From assembly GCF_009937955.1 (NCBI RefSeq), contig NZ_AP018439.1:310001-374000 (forward strand): DNA of 64,000 nt, written 5' to 3'. Source of the stretch: Undibacterium sp. KW1. GTDB lineage: Bacteria > Pseudomonadota > Gammaproteobacteria > Burkholderiales > Burkholderiaceae_D. Below the pieces are notes generated by a model. The model was not told where the DNA came from and searched no databases. It worked only from the letters and a program-made list of their open reading frames with translations. Made by a program: the position numbers and the translations under genes. Shown one piece after another: positions 44,498-53,635 of this stretch (position 1 is its first letter; each line of letters starts with the position of its first letter).

Positions 44498-45451
44498 TTA
44501 ATCCTGATCCAGATGCAAAGAAATCACACCCGCAGCAGGCGTCGCACAAGGCTCATCATCAAAGGCGATATCACCATTCGGGTTTGCTTCGCCATCAACT
44601 TTCAAATCCATGAAATTGAACAGGTTCTTGTCCATCAGGTGTGAAGGTGCAACGGTGGACAGGGATGCAAAGATATTGTCGACGCGGCCAGGGAATTTCT
44701 TGTCCCATTCACGCATCAAACCCTTGATTTGTTTGCGTTGCAGATTCTCTTGTGAGCCGCATAAATCGCAGGGGATGATGGGGAAGTTTTTGACTTCGGC
44801 ATAACGCTCAGTGTCGGACTCTTTGACATAAGCCAGCGGGCGGATGACGATGTGCTTGCCATCGTCAGACTGCAGCTTGGCTGGCATGCCCTTGAGTTTG
44901 CCACCGAAGAACATATTCAGGAAAAAAGTTTCCAGGATATCGTCACGATGATGGCCAAGTGCGATCTTGGTGGCACCCAGTTCATCGGCCACGCGGTACA
45001 AAATACCGCGGCGCAGGCGTGAGCACAGCGAGCAAGTCGTCTTGCCTTCCGGGATCAGGCGTTTGACTATGCTATAGGTATCCTGGTTTTCTATGTGATA
45101 GGGTATGCCCAGTTTTTCCAGATAGGCTGGCAGGATATGGTCAGGGAAGTTCGGTTGCTTCTGGTCGAGGTTAACCGCGACGATATCGAAATTGATGGGC
45201 GCACGTTCACGCAAGGTCATCAGTATATCCAGCAGGGCATAACTGTCTTTGCCGCCAGACAGGCACACCATGACCTTGTCGCCTTCTTCTATCATATTGA
45301 AATCACCTATTGCCTGGCCAACCAGACGGCATAAGCGCTTGTGCAGCTTATTGTTTTCGTAGGTGATTTTTTCCTGTGATTTGGCGGTAGTGGTGGCCGT
45401 GGCTTTTACTTCTGCCGGGGTGTCCATCAATGTTTCATTAAGAGCATGCAT
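44498..45451 (-). CDS. ttcA: tRNA 2-thiocytidine(32) synthetase TtcA
   Basis: The 317-residue enzyme adenylates and thiolates cytidine 32 in a set of tRNAs. Its PP-loop [11 protein letters not shown], the [10 protein letters not shown] motif (iron-sulfur cysteine pair) and [12 protein letters not shown] are all visible. An N-terminal extension of about 30 residues precedes the core ([19 protein letters not shown]). It is separated by 8 bp from folB on the same strand, so co-transcription is likely. Confidence 0.95.
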   Translation of the reverse strand: MHALNETLMDTPAEVKATATTTAKSQEKITYENNKLHKRLCRLVGQAIGDFNMIEEGDKVMVCLSGGKDSYALLDILMTLRERAPINFDIVAVNLDQKQPNFPDHILPAYLEKLGIPYHIENQDTYSIVKRLIPEGKTTCSLCSRLRRGILYRVADELGATKIALGHHRDDILETFFLNMFFGGKLKGMPAKLQSDDGKHIVIRPLAYVKESDTERYAEVKNFPIIPCDLCGSQENLQRKQIKGLMREWDKKFPGRVDNIFASLSTVAPSHLMDKNLFNFMDLKVDGEANPNGDIAFDDEPCATPAAGVISLHLDQD

Positions 45452-45459
45452 GATAATGT

Positions 45460-45858
45460 TCAGATTTCAGTTTTGATCTTGAATACTTCTACGCCTACGC
45501 CTTCGCAATCTGGATAGACATCCGGCTTCATGGTAGAGATGCGCACTGCGCGTACTTTAGGGTGCGCCAGCATGATAGTCGCGACATCATCACACAGGGT
45601 TTCCTGCAGGTGCACGTGGCCCTTGGAAATGCGGTCAGCTATTGACCCTCGCATGAAATCATAATCGACGACTTCTTCCAGTTGGTCATCCTTGGGCGTA
45701 GATAACGCCAGCGGGATATACAAGTCTACATTGAAGAGCACGCGTTGCTCGCCCTTTTTCTCGAACTCATGCACGCCGATGTTGATGGAGATTTCATAAT
45801 TGCGCAAGAACAGGCGGCGGCAGTCTGAGAGCTGGGGGTGATGCAGGATGGATAACAT
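45460..45858 (-). CDS. folB: dihydroneopterin aldolase
   Basis: From the ATG at 45858 ([47 protein letters not shown]) the protein has 132 residues, normal for FolB. The frame continues upstream into the SDR gene without a better start. The [11 protein letters not shown] segment carries the catalytic Glu, with later Lys. It releases glycolaldehyde in folate synthesis. It lies just after an SDR gene whose product may act on pteridines. Confidence 0.88.
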   Translation of the reverse strand: MLSILHHPQLSDCRRLFLRNYEISINIGVHEFEKKGEQRVLFNVDLYIPLALSTPKDDQLEEVVDYDFMRGSIADRISKGHVHLQETLCDDVATIMLAHPKVRAVRISTMKPDVYPDCEGVGVEVFKIKTEI

Positions 45859-45871
45859 GGTGGTCCCGGGA

Positions 45872-46666
45872 TTAAGGTGAAATAGGGTGGTTTGCAGTCG
45901 CGAGGAACATGACATCGCGCTGCAAGGGGATAAGGTGCTGGCCGCCATCAACGAGGATGGTGGTACCTGTCATGGCAGGGCTGTCAGCCAGAAAACAGAC
46001 GGTACGGGCAATATCTTCAGGCGTGCTGGACTTGCCCAGCGGCGTGACCTGGTGTGCTTGCTGGAAATCTGCCGTAGTCTGATGGCCAGATTCCATGGTG
46101 ATGCCGGGCGCAACGCCAACTACCCGTACTTTAGGGGCCAGCGCCTGCGCCAGTGTCGTCGTCGCACATTGCAGTGCTGCCTTGGACAGGGTGTAAGACA
46201 AAAAGTCGGGGTTCAGGTTGTACAGCTTTTGATCCAGCAGGTTGATGACGCAAGTTTGTTCGCCATCTGCGGTTGCCGCATGCAGGGCTTGCGCCAGTAT
46301 GATGGGCGCGGCCAGGTTGGCATGCATATGCCTGTCCAGGCTGGCGTGGCTGAAGCTGTGCACATCATCTTCTGCAAACAGCGAGGCATTGTTGACGATG
46401 CAATCTATCTTGCCCATGGCGGCTATCGCTGCGGGCAGCAAGGCATGCGTTGCTGTTTCATTTGCCAGGTCGGCCTGTAAGGCATGGGCACGGCGGCCCA
46501 GCGCCTGGATTTCCGTCACCAGGGCCTGCGCTTCTGTTGCTGAATTGCCATAATGGACAAGAATATCCCAGCCCTGCCGCGCCATATGCAGGGCGATATG
46601 CCGCCCTATGCGTTTGGCGGCACCGGTGATCAGTGCTGTGCGGTTTGTGTGGCTATTGCTGCTCAT
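45872..46666 (-). CDS. SDR family oxidoreductase, FolM/pteridine reductase-like
   Basis: The 264-residue protein has the Rossmann TGAAKRIGRHIALHMARQG (residues 15-33), an NNAS motif and the catalytic Tyr-X3-Lys in SYTLSKAAL. The TGAAKRIGR cofactor motif, in place of the usual TGxxxGIG, is typical of pteridine reductases such as FolM and PTR1. Its position immediately upstream of folB strengthens the view that it reduces dihydromonapterin or a related pterin. Plain SDR with unknown substrate remains possible. Confidence 0.82.
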   Translation of the reverse strand: MSSNSHTNRTALITGAAKRIGRHIALHMARQGWDILVHYGNSATEAQALVTEIQALGRRAHALQADLANETATHALLPAAIAAMGKIDCIVNNASLFAEDDVHSFSHASLDRHMHANLAAPIILAQALHAATADGEQTCVINLLDQKLYNLNPDFLSYTLSKAALQCATTTLAQALAPKVRVVGVAPGITMESGHQTTADFQQAHQVTPLGKSSTPEDIARTVCFLADSPAMTGTTILVDGGQHLIPLQRDVMFLATANHPISP

Positions 46667-46722
46667 ACGTCTCTCATGGAAATTCTTAACAAGGATTACT
46701 GTGTTTTCAATACAATGCGGCT

Positions 46723-47892
46723 ATGCATAAATTATCTCTACCTGAGCCTGGCGATGATGCGCTGGCCGCTTCATCTGCCTTGCAACAACTGATTATCGAC
46801 GACATCCATCTACATCAGGGCTGGATACCGTTTTCGCGCTACATGGAACTTGCGCTATATGCGCCTGACCTTGGCTATTACAGCGGTGGTGCCACAAAAT
46901 TAGGCAAAGGCGGTGATTTTACAACCGCACCGGAAATGTCGCCGCTATTTGGAGCTACCCTGGCCAGGCTGGCAAGTCAGTTATTCAGTCAAACTGCCGC
47001 CGAAGTCATGGAGTTCGGCGCAGGCACGGGCAAGCTTGCCCTGGATTTTTTGTCGGAATGTCAATTGTCTGGAATCGCGATAGAGCGCTATTTTATCGTG
47101 GAATTGTCCGGCGAACTGCGTGCACGTCAGGAAGAATTGCTGAAAGGCTTTCCACAAGTACAATGGTTGCAAAAAATGCCAGACTCTTTTTCGGGCATTG
47201 TACTGGGGAATGAGGTACTGGATGCCATGCCTGTCGATCTTGTCATCAAGACGGCGGAAGGCTGGCATGAAGTTGGTGTGGCAGTGGTGGATGAAGACAG
47301 CGTGCCAAGACTGATATTCCGTGAACAGCCACAGGCTTGCAGTCCTGACAAGATTGCACAAATCCCTTATGCAGATGAATTGCCGGTCGGTTATCTGACT
47401 GAAGTCCATGCAATCGCCAGTGGTTTCATGCACAGCCTTGCTGCGATGTTGCTCACCAGCGGCAAGCCAGCGGCAGCGATACTGATAGATTATGGTTTCC
47501 CGGCTGCCGAGTATTATCACCCGCAGCGTCAGCAAGGCAGTCTGATGTGTCATTACCGCCATCATGCCCATCCTGATCCCTTTTATTTACCGGGTTTGCA
47601 GGACATCACCGCCCATGTCGATTTTACTGCCATGGCCAGGGCAGGCCTGGCTGCGGGACTGGACTTATTGAATTACGCCAGCCAGGCTGGTTTTTTGACA
47701 GCAGCTGGCATAGCCGATGTGCTGGCGCGCACCTCACCAGAACAAGTCATGGACTACCTGCCACAGGCCAATGCCCTGCAAAAGCTGGTGTCGCCAGCAG
47801 AAATGGGGGAGTTGTTCAAAGTGCTGGTCATGGGACATGGCGTGGAATTACCAGAAAATTTATTGCGCCTGGACCGCAGTCACCGCTTATGA
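46723..47892 (+). CDS. MidA/NDUFAF7-family SAM-dependent methyltransferase
   Basis: The 389-residue protein matches the COG1565 family: IPFSRYMELALYAPDLGYYSGGATKLGKGGDFTTAPEMSPLFGATLA near the start, EFGAGTGKLALDFL as the SAM motif, VLGNEVLDAMPVDLV and LIDYGFPAAEYYHPQRQQGSLMCHYRHHAHPDPFYLPGLQDITAHVDFTAMA. In mitochondria the homologue methylates an arginine of a complex I subunit; the bacterial role is unproven. It is divergent from the SDR gene and followed by a short DUF2905 gene. Confidence 0.92.
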   Translation: MHKLSLPEPGDDALAASSALQQLIIDDIHLHQGWIPFSRYMELALYAPDLGYYSGGATKLGKGGDFTTAPEMSPLFGATLARLASQLFSQTAAEVMEFGAGTGKLALDFLSECQLSGIAIERYFIVELSGELRARQEELLKGFPQVQWLQKMPDSFSGIVLGNEVLDAMPVDLVIKTAEGWHEVGVAVVDEDSVPRLIFREQPQACSPDKIAQIPYADELPVGYLTEVHAIASGFMHSLAAMLLTSGKPAAAILIDYGFPAAEYYHPQRQQGSLMCHYRHHAHPDPFYLPGLQDITAHVDFTAMARAGLAAGLDLLNYASQAGFLTAAGIADVLARTSPEQVMDYLPQANALQKLVSPAEMGELFKVLVMGHGVELPENLLRLDRSHRL

Positions 47893-47954
47893 TGGCTGTC
47901 GAATTGATATAAATTATAGCCAATTGCTATTTGGCAATTAAACAGGAGCAGGCT

Positions 47955-48152
47955 TTGCTACGCTGGGTACTCACCATTTTTATCGCTGTCGTGGTTTTTT
48001 CCAGCCTCTTGCCCTGGCTGGAAAAACTGGGTATAGGTCGTTTGCCTGGTGATGTACGTTTTAAACTGTTTGGCCGCAATTTTTCCTTTCCCTTCGCTTC
48101 TACCATATTGATTTCCCTGTTTGTTCTTTTGTTGGCGCGGATATTCAAGTAA
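47955..48152 (+). CDS. DUF2905 small membrane protein, TTG start
   Basis: I chose a TTG at 47955 because AGGAG lies at 47944-47948, 6 bp away; this gives 65 residues starting LRWVLTIFIAVVVFSSLLPWLEKLG. The frame also opens at another TTG (47931) with no site. Two hydrophobic segments flank the conserved IGRLPGDVRFKLFGRNFSFPFASTILIS motif. The family is widespread and of unknown function. A 193-bp gap follows, with a TATAAT at 48233 that may belong to the next gene's promoter. Confidence 0.85.
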   Translation: MLRWVLTIFIAVVVFSSLLPWLEKLGIGRLPGDVRFKLFGRNFSFPFASTILISLFVLLLARIFK

Positions 48153-48345
48153 ATGCGTTAAATATGTTAAAGCCTTGCAACATTGTTGCCGCATAGGGGT
48201 AAAGTTTCCATATTAATGCGCCGTCACTTTAATATAATGAAATGATCATGTAAGCCAATACAGGCTTAACGGGGTTTGCCGATCAAGGACGACAGGTCGG
48301 TATGCGCTGTAGCGAGGTCAACAATAAATTACGCTAAAGGTTGAA

Positions 48346-49974
48346 ATGAGCGAACTCAGCGACATCAGGGCACTGCTCATCGAGCCGCATTCAGGTATGC
48401 GGGTCAGTTTGCACAATATGCTGAATCTGTGCGGTATCACCAAGATAGAGCACGGGCTTTCTGCCGGTATAGCCGTACGCACCATACAGTCCAAGGTGTT
48501 TGACCTGATCTTGTGCGAATATGACCTGGGTGTCGGCCAGGATGGCCAGCAACTGCTGGAAGACATGCGCCACCACAAGCTGGCACCTTTATCGACCATC
48601 TTCATCATGGTGACGGCAGAGCGCTCCTATGCCAAGGTTGTCAGCGCTGCTGAACTTGCGCCTTCTGACTACCTGCTCAAACCGTTTACTGCCGATATGC
48701 TGCTGGAGCGCGTTATCCGCGCCCTGGAAAAGCGCAAGGCCTTTGTCGACGTCTATAGCTTGATGGAACAGGGCTCCATTCCGGAAGCGATCATGGCCTG
48801 CCACCATGGTGAGCGTGATTATCCCAAATACGCGATAGATTTCATGCGCCTGCGTGCTGAATTGCATGTGATACAGGGAGAGGCGGCTGAGGCCGAAGAA
48901 TTATATAAATATTTATTTGAATTAAAGGCCGTGGCCTGGGCGCGCCTGGGTCTGGCCAAGACCCTGTTCATGCAGGGTAAATACCAGGAAGCAGAAGATA
49001 TCCTGAAAAATCTGGTAGCTGAAAATAATAAATATATGGACGCCTATGACTGGCTGGCCAAGACCCATGAAATGGTGGGTGAACTGCCAGAGGCCAAGGA
49101 AGTGCTGGATATGGCCGTCAGCGTTTCACCCCATGCCGTCAGGCGTTTGCGCAAGCTGGGCAAGATCGCCCTGGAAACCGGGGATATAGAAACGGCTGAG
49201 AATGTCCTTAAAAAAGTGGTCAGCAAGGCCAAGTTTTCTGAGTTCCGTGATCCCGAAGACCATATGAACCTGGTCGATGCCCTGGTCAAGAAGGGGGATA
49301 CCGAACAGGCCAAATCCGTCATCCGTGATCTTGAAAAGAACATGGTAGGCATGAAGAAAACTGCAGCAGTGCGGGCAATTTCTGCTGCCATGGTGCATGC
49401 CAAGACGGGGGATGCCCGCTTGAGCGAGGAGCTTGACAATGCCGTGGCGGCATCGCGTGAAGATATCGGCCTTTCGACAGACGCCAAACTGGGTCTGGCC
49501 AAAAGCTGTCTTGAAAACAATCAGGAGGACAATGCTTCTGAAGTCATTCTTGACGTCATGAAAAACGCCAGCAATCAGCAAGTCATGAGCAAGGCCATGG
49601 GCGTGTTTGAAAGTGCAGGTAAAGGACATCTTGCCAAGGAGCTGGCGCAGCGCAGCCAGAAAGAAGTCATGGACCTGGTTGCCATGGGTGTGCAAAAAGC
49701 CAAACAGGGTGATTTCCGTGGCTCGGTAGAACTGATGGCAGCGGCGGCACGCAAGTCACCCGATAATCCGCAAGTGGTCTTGAATGCAGCACTGGCTGCC
49801 CTGAAATGCCTGGAGAACATGGGCTGGGATCACGCCACAGGTGAACTGGCGCGTAACCTCATCGAGTCGGCACGCCGACTCGATCCCATGAACCCACGCC
49901 TGAAAGCGATACGCGGTCTGTATGATGAATTGCAAAAAAAATACGGCATCAATGCTGCCCGCGTTGCAAGATAA
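48346..49974 (+). CDS. receiver-domain TPR protein with degenerate phosphoacceptor
   Basis: The 542-residue protein has an N-terminal receiver domain (1-125) followed by about ten tetratricopeptide helical repeats (about 150-520). In the receiver the position of the usual Asp is Glu58 (ILCEYDLG), and the acidic pair is reduced (LIEPHSGMR). The Lys of LLKPF is retained. It may therefore be locked in an active-like state, or be a protein-binding module only. The TPR part would bind partners. An HDOD protein gene follows 69 bp later in the same direction. Confidence 0.88.
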   Translation: MSELSDIRALLIEPHSGMRVSLHNMLNLCGITKIEHGLSAGIAVRTIQSKVFDLILCEYDLGVGQDGQQLLEDMRHHKLAPLSTIFIMVTAERSYAKVVSAAELAPSDYLLKPFTADMLLERVIRALEKRKAFVDVYSLMEQGSIPEAIMACHHGERDYPKYAIDFMRLRAELHVIQGEAAEAEELYKYLFELKAVAWARLGLAKTLFMQGKYQEAEDILKNLVAENNKYMDAYDWLAKTHEMVGELPEAKEVLDMAVSVSPHAVRRLRKLGKIALETGDIETAENVLKKVVSKAKFSEFRDPEDHMNLVDALVKKGDTEQAKSVIRDLEKNMVGMKKTAAVRAISAAMVHAKTGDARLSEELDNAVAASREDIGLSTDAKLGLAKSCLENNQEDNASEVILDVMKNASNQQVMSKAMGVFESAGKGHLAKELAQRSQKEVMDLVAMGVQKAKQGDFRGSVELMAAAARKSPDNPQVVLNAALAALKCLENMGWDHATGELARNLIESARRLDPMNPRLKAIRGLYDELQKKYGINAARVAR

Positions 49975-49985
49975 GAAATCATCAC

Positions 49986-50022
49986 TCCCGACAAATTGCT
50001 GAAATTGCTCAAATTGTCGGGA
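49986..50022 (+). other. hairpin between the TPR and HDOD genes
   Basis: TCCCGACAA and TTGTCGGGA form a perfect 9-bp stem around a 19-nt loop, 11 bp after the receiver-TPR stop. No T run follows, so it may act in RNA processing or as a partial terminator rather than a full stop. Confidence 0.4.
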
Positions 50023-50043
50023 TAGTAAATAGTTGCGGAGACC

Positions 50044-51600
50044 ATGGCTATTCAACCTTCTGTACATCTGGATCAGCACGCCCCGGAATTGCCACGTGAC
50101 CGGCTGATCAGGCAAGTCAATGAAGAAGGTAGTTTGCCGACTTTGGGTGTATCGATCACCAAGGTAGTTGAAATTACTTCATCCAGTGAAGACCCGGTCG
50201 CCAAGCTCGCGCATTTCGTGTTGGCCGATGTTGCACTGACGCAGAAAATACTGAGGCTGTCGAATACCATCCATTACCGCACCAGTTCAGGTGCGCCCGT
50301 CACGACTATTTCACGTGCAATCTTCCTGTTGGGCTTTAACAGTATCAAGACCAGTGCCATGGCGATGCTGCTGGTCGATTGCTTCAAGGATAAAAGCCAT
50401 GCCAATAGCGTCAGGCGTGAACTGGTGCAGGCCTTGTGCGCCAGCATAGTCGGACGTGAGATGGCGGCTCGTGGGCGCTTCCAGGATGGTGAAGAGGCAG
50501 CTGTCGCTGCACTGTTCAAGAATGTAGGCAAGATCCTGGTGGCTTCTTACGACCATACCCTGTATAGCCGCATACAAGCCATGTTGCAGACCGGGCATAC
50601 TACCTCACAGGAAGCTGCCTCCACATTGCTGGGGTGCAGCTATGAGCGCTTTGGCGAGATGGCCCTGCAAGAGTGGAAGATACCTGACACTATCGTGCAA
50701 TCGCTGGTGCCTTTGCCAGGCGGTGAATTGAAGAAAGTGAATACCCGTGCTGAATGGTTGCGCCAGGTTGCCAGCTTCAGTGATGCGCTGGCATCGACCA
50801 TCATGAGCTCGGGTGGTGTCAATCTCAGTGAGAAAGCCAAGCCGCTGTTACTGAAATTTGGCAAGGCGCTGGATTTTGACCAGGCCATACTGGATGACAT
50901 GCTCATCAAGGTCGAAACTGAAACCCGCCAGCTCGCCCAGAGCATGGATATTGCCATGGGCGATATCCACATTGGGGAAACTGATGCGAATTCAACCAAT
51001 GGCCTGCCGAATGAGCTTTTGCTGAAGAACTACGAAGCAGGCGAAATTCAGAATGATGAGCGTCACCCCAGTGGCAAGCCCAAGCAGGCCCGTGATCTCT
51101 TGCTGGCCGGGGTACAGGATGTGACGCAAATGCTGGCGTCTGACATCTTCAAGCTGAATGACCTTATCTTGCTGGTACTGGAAACCTTGTATGGCAGCAT
51201 GGGTTTTCGTTTTGCTGCAGTCTGCCTGCGTGACCTGCAGACAGTGCGTTATGTGGCGCGACTGGCGATAGGCGAGAATTATCAGGAAAGGCAAAGAGGT
51301 TTTGCCTTCAGCGGCAAGCCAGACCAGAACCTGTTTCATCTGGCGATGAGCAATAATGTTGATCTGATGATCTCTGATGCATCGGTACCCAAGATACAAA
51401 ACCTGTTGCCTGATTGGCACAAACAATTGCTGCCAGATGCACGCAGCTTCATCATCCTGCCTTTGGTGATACAGAAAAAACCACTGGGCCTGTTCTACGC
51501 AGACCGTAATGTGAACGCCGATGAAGGTGTACCGCCAGACGAGACTGCACTTATCAAAACCCTGAAGAGCCAGTTACTGGCTGCCATGATGCGTGGTTAG
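50044..51600 (+). CDS. HDOD-GAF signalling protein
   Basis: The 518-residue protein has an HDOD domain (about residues 15-230; LPTLGVSITKVVEITSSSEDPVAKLAHFVLADVALTQKILRLSN and AVAALFKNVGKILVASY) and a GAF-like domain (about 345-515; LLVLETLYGSMGFRFAAVCLRDLQTVRYVARLAIG, ending LGLFYADRNVN). HDOD proteins lack complete HD catalytic residues and usually act in signalling, motility or regulation of c-di-GMP networks. A GGAGACC site precedes the ATG. Likely works with the receiver-TPR protein encoded just upstream. Confidence 0.88.
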   Translation: MAIQPSVHLDQHAPELPRDRLIRQVNEEGSLPTLGVSITKVVEITSSSEDPVAKLAHFVLADVALTQKILRLSNTIHYRTSSGAPVTTISRAIFLLGFNSIKTSAMAMLLVDCFKDKSHANSVRRELVQALCASIVGREMAARGRFQDGEEAAVAALFKNVGKILVASYDHTLYSRIQAMLQTGHTTSQEAASTLLGCSYERFGEMALQEWKIPDTIVQSLVPLPGGELKKVNTRAEWLRQVASFSDALASTIMSSGGVNLSEKAKPLLLKFGKALDFDQAILDDMLIKVETETRQLAQSMDIAMGDIHIGETDANSTNGLPNELLLKNYEAGEIQNDERHPSGKPKQARDLLLAGVQDVTQMLASDIFKLNDLILLVLETLYGSMGFRFAAVCLRDLQTVRYVARLAIGENYQERQRGFAFSGKPDQNLFHLAMSNNVDLMISDASVPKIQNLLPDWHKQLLPDARSFIILPLVIQKKPLGLFYADRNVNADEGVPPDETALIKTLKSQLLAAMMRG

Positions 51601-51702
51601 GCGCATGCATAATAAGCGCTAAGTGCTTGTACTGACTGCAAGGTTAAAGCCTTGGCGTTACAATGTCCTGACACCATTCATCATCTTAGCAGGACAAATC
51701 TC

Positions 51703-52356
51703 ATGCACTTCACTACCTGGCTTACTTTCTTCTTTGCAGCCTGCGTTATCGCAGTATCTCCCGGCTCAGGCGCTGTCTTGTCGATGTCGCATGGCCTGAA
51801 TTATGGCGTCAAAAAAGCCAGTGGCACCATCATGGGCTTACAGGCAGGTTTATTGTTGATACTGGCAATTGCCGGTGCTGGTGTTGGTTCTATCCTGATG
51901 GCTTCAGAGTTTGCTTTCAGCGTTGTCAAAACTATAGGTGCGCTCTACCTGATTTATCTGGGTATCAGTCAATGGCGTGCCAAAATTGATGTCCCTGCTG
52001 CGAATGAGGCCGGCGCTGATCAAGCCGGCACTACGCAGGTGCCAGCCATGTCCAGGCGCTTCTTGACGGGTTTCTTGACGAATGCGACCAATCCCAAGGG
52101 CATCATTTTCATGGTGGCGGTACTGCCCCAGTTTATTTCTCACGATGCGCCATTGTTGCCGCAGTTACTGATACTGGGGGCGACCATGTGCGCGATTGAC
52201 CTGGTCGTCATGCATGGCTATGCATTTGCCGCATCCACGATGCAGCGTTATTTCCGCGACCCCAAATGGCTGAAGAGCCAGAACCGCTTTTTTGGCGGGA
52301 TACTGATGGCGATAGGTACGGCCCTGTTCTTTGTCAAGCGTAGTCCTTCCAGTTAA
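51703..52356 (+). CDS. LysE/RhtB family amino-acid exporter
   Basis: The start at 51703 follows AGCAGGACAAATCTC, giving 217 residues. Six hydrophobic segments and the family motif AVSPGSGAVLSMSHGLNYGVKKASGTIMGLQ are visible, with the SRRFLTGFLTNATNPKGIIFMVAVLPQF loop. It exports amino acids or derivatives across the inner membrane. A terminator-like hairpin follows. Confidence 0.92.
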   Translation: MHFTTWLTFFFAACVIAVSPGSGAVLSMSHGLNYGVKKASGTIMGLQAGLLLILAIAGAGVGSILMASEFAFSVVKTIGALYLIYLGISQWRAKIDVPAANEAGADQAGTTQVPAMSRRFLTGFLTNATNPKGIIFMVAVLPQFISHDAPLLPQLLILGATMCAIDLVVMHGYAFAASTMQRYFRDPKWLKSQNRFFGGILMAIGTALFFVKRSPSS

Positions 52357-52362
52357 AAAATC

Positions 52363-52387
52363 CCGCCAGTGATTGAATTCACGGCGG
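52363..52387. terminator. terminator between convergent lysE-like and unknown genes
   Basis: CCGCC-A-GTGA pairs with TCAC-GGCGG (one bulged A), preceded by A6 and followed by AATTTT. It can serve both convergent genes. Confidence 0.7.
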
Positions 52388-52406
52388 AATTTTCTTGTTC
52401 CGGTTT

Positions 52407-53210
52407 TCAAGCCAGAGGAATTTCCTGCTTCTTGGCCAGGGCATCAATATCTTGCCATATCGTCATTTGATTCAACAGACGGGTGGCAGGGTCCAGCATT
52501 GGGTTCAGGTTGAAAAAACGCTCCAGGGCCGTCTCATCAAAACTGCTGTGCTGGGAGAAATTGATCCTGCCATATTGCTTGCGGAACGCATGCAATAAAT
52601 CCGACGGCGTGTCCTTGTGCCAGGATTGCATGAGACCTCCCACCATCAAGGCAGTATCAGTGGTTTGTTCCAGCGAGCGTGGGCTGCGTGAGCTGGCGAC
52701 ATCACGATAATCCAGCAGGCGCGGGAAATAAAACTTCTTGATCCATGCGGCAGGTATGCCGCCTTCACGCAAGAGTGCACCGCTACGCCACAACTTCCAG
52801 CTTTTTTCAGTCTCATCCCCGCTGACAAAGTGCGTGTCTGCGGCAAGCAGGCAGTCTTCGCCCAGCTCTATTTCCAGTATCACTGGCAGGCCTGCACCGG
52901 TCGCAATGTTTTCCAGCTCGGGCATTTGTGGTTTTTCGCCATGCTGGCTTTGCAGCGCGTTGACAAATTCACCCATCACTTGCTGGTGTTCATGATGCAG
53001 ATTGCTGGTGGCCTTGCAGAATGCTGCGCAGGCGGCAAAGTAAGCCATCAATTCACCGACCATGATGCCGCGTGCGGGCTGGCTTTCTTCTTCCTGGAAG
53101 CCCTGGCGCGGCATATCTGCTGCCAGGCCCTGGCGCAGGATGGGATACAACTGGGTAGAGATACAACCAAATTTGACGTGGCTGCCGGCGGCAAGTTTAA
53201 ATTCTGACAT
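52407..53210 (-). CDS. hypothetical protein
   Basis: I do not recognise this 267-residue soluble protein. It has no signal or membrane span, is slightly acidic, and contains a MAYFAACAAFCKATSNLHHEHQQVMGEFVNAL helix, a GLPVILEIELGEDCLLAADTHFVSGDETEK strand region and a C-terminal LDPATRLLNQMTIWQDIDALAKKQEIPLA helix pair. Codon use matches its neighbours. It is 5 bp from the ArsC-like gene on the same strand, so they share an operon. Confidence 0.7.
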   Translation of the reverse strand: MSEFKLAAGSHVKFGCISTQLYPILRQGLAADMPRQGFQEEESQPARGIMVGELMAYFAACAAFCKATSNLHHEHQQVMGEFVNALQSQHGEKPQMPELENIATGAGLPVILEIELGEDCLLAADTHFVSGDETEKSWKLWRSGALLREGGIPAAWIKKFYFPRLLDYRDVASSRSPRSLEQTTDTALMVGGLMQSWHKDTPSDLLHAFRKQYGRINFSQHSSFDETALERFFNLNPMLDPATRLLNQMTIWQDIDALAKKQEIPLA

Positions 53211-53216
53211 GGCGGC

Positions 53217-53579
53217 TCAGGCTTTCTTGAACAGGGAGAGGACGTGTTCCGGCGGACGTCCTATGGCCGCTTTGTTCTGGTAAGTCACTATTGGTCTTTG
53301 CAGCAGGTGCGGGTGGGCAGCGATGGCTGACAAGGCTGTTGCCACATCTGCAGTTGCCAGGTTCAGGTTGACATATTCAGGCTCGTTATTGCGTAGCATA
53401 ACTTGCACATCGTCGGTGCCCAAAGCTGTAAGCAGACTTTGCAATTCACCAAAATTCAAAGGCGTTTTCTGGTAATCAATGACTTGCAAGGGTATTTGCG
53501 TTTCGTCTGCATGCGACTGTACCAGTGCCAGGGTTTCGCGTGATTTTGAGCAACGTGGATTGTGGTAAATCGTAATCAT
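53217..53579 (-). CDS. arsC: ArsC/Spx-family thioredoxin-fold protein (arsenate reductase-like)
   Basis: The 120-residue protein starts MITIYHNPRCSKSRETLALVQ, with catalytic Cys10 in the RCSKSR motif, then LQVIDYQKTPLNFGELQSLL and the RPIVTYQNKAAIGRPPEHVL tail with the conserved Arg residues. This is the glutaredoxin-coupled ArsC family. No arsR or arsB gene is nearby, so an arsenate role is plausible but not shown by context. It lies 5 bp upstream of the unknown gene. Confidence 0.88.
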   Translation of the reverse strand: MITIYHNPRCSKSRETLALVQSHADETQIPLQVIDYQKTPLNFGELQSLLTALGTDDVQVMLRNNEPEYVNLNLATADVATALSAIAAHPHLLQRPIVTYQNKAAIGRPPEHVLSLFKKA

Positions 53580-53635
53580 GTATCTATCATCATTCTATGG
53601 TCTTGCCGTGTCAACACGGCCATTTACATTTGCAT

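Noticed and set aside
48210..48238. sigma-70 promoter before the receiver-TPR gene
   Set aside because: A TATAAT at 48233 is present but no acceptable -35 box at 16-18 bp was found.
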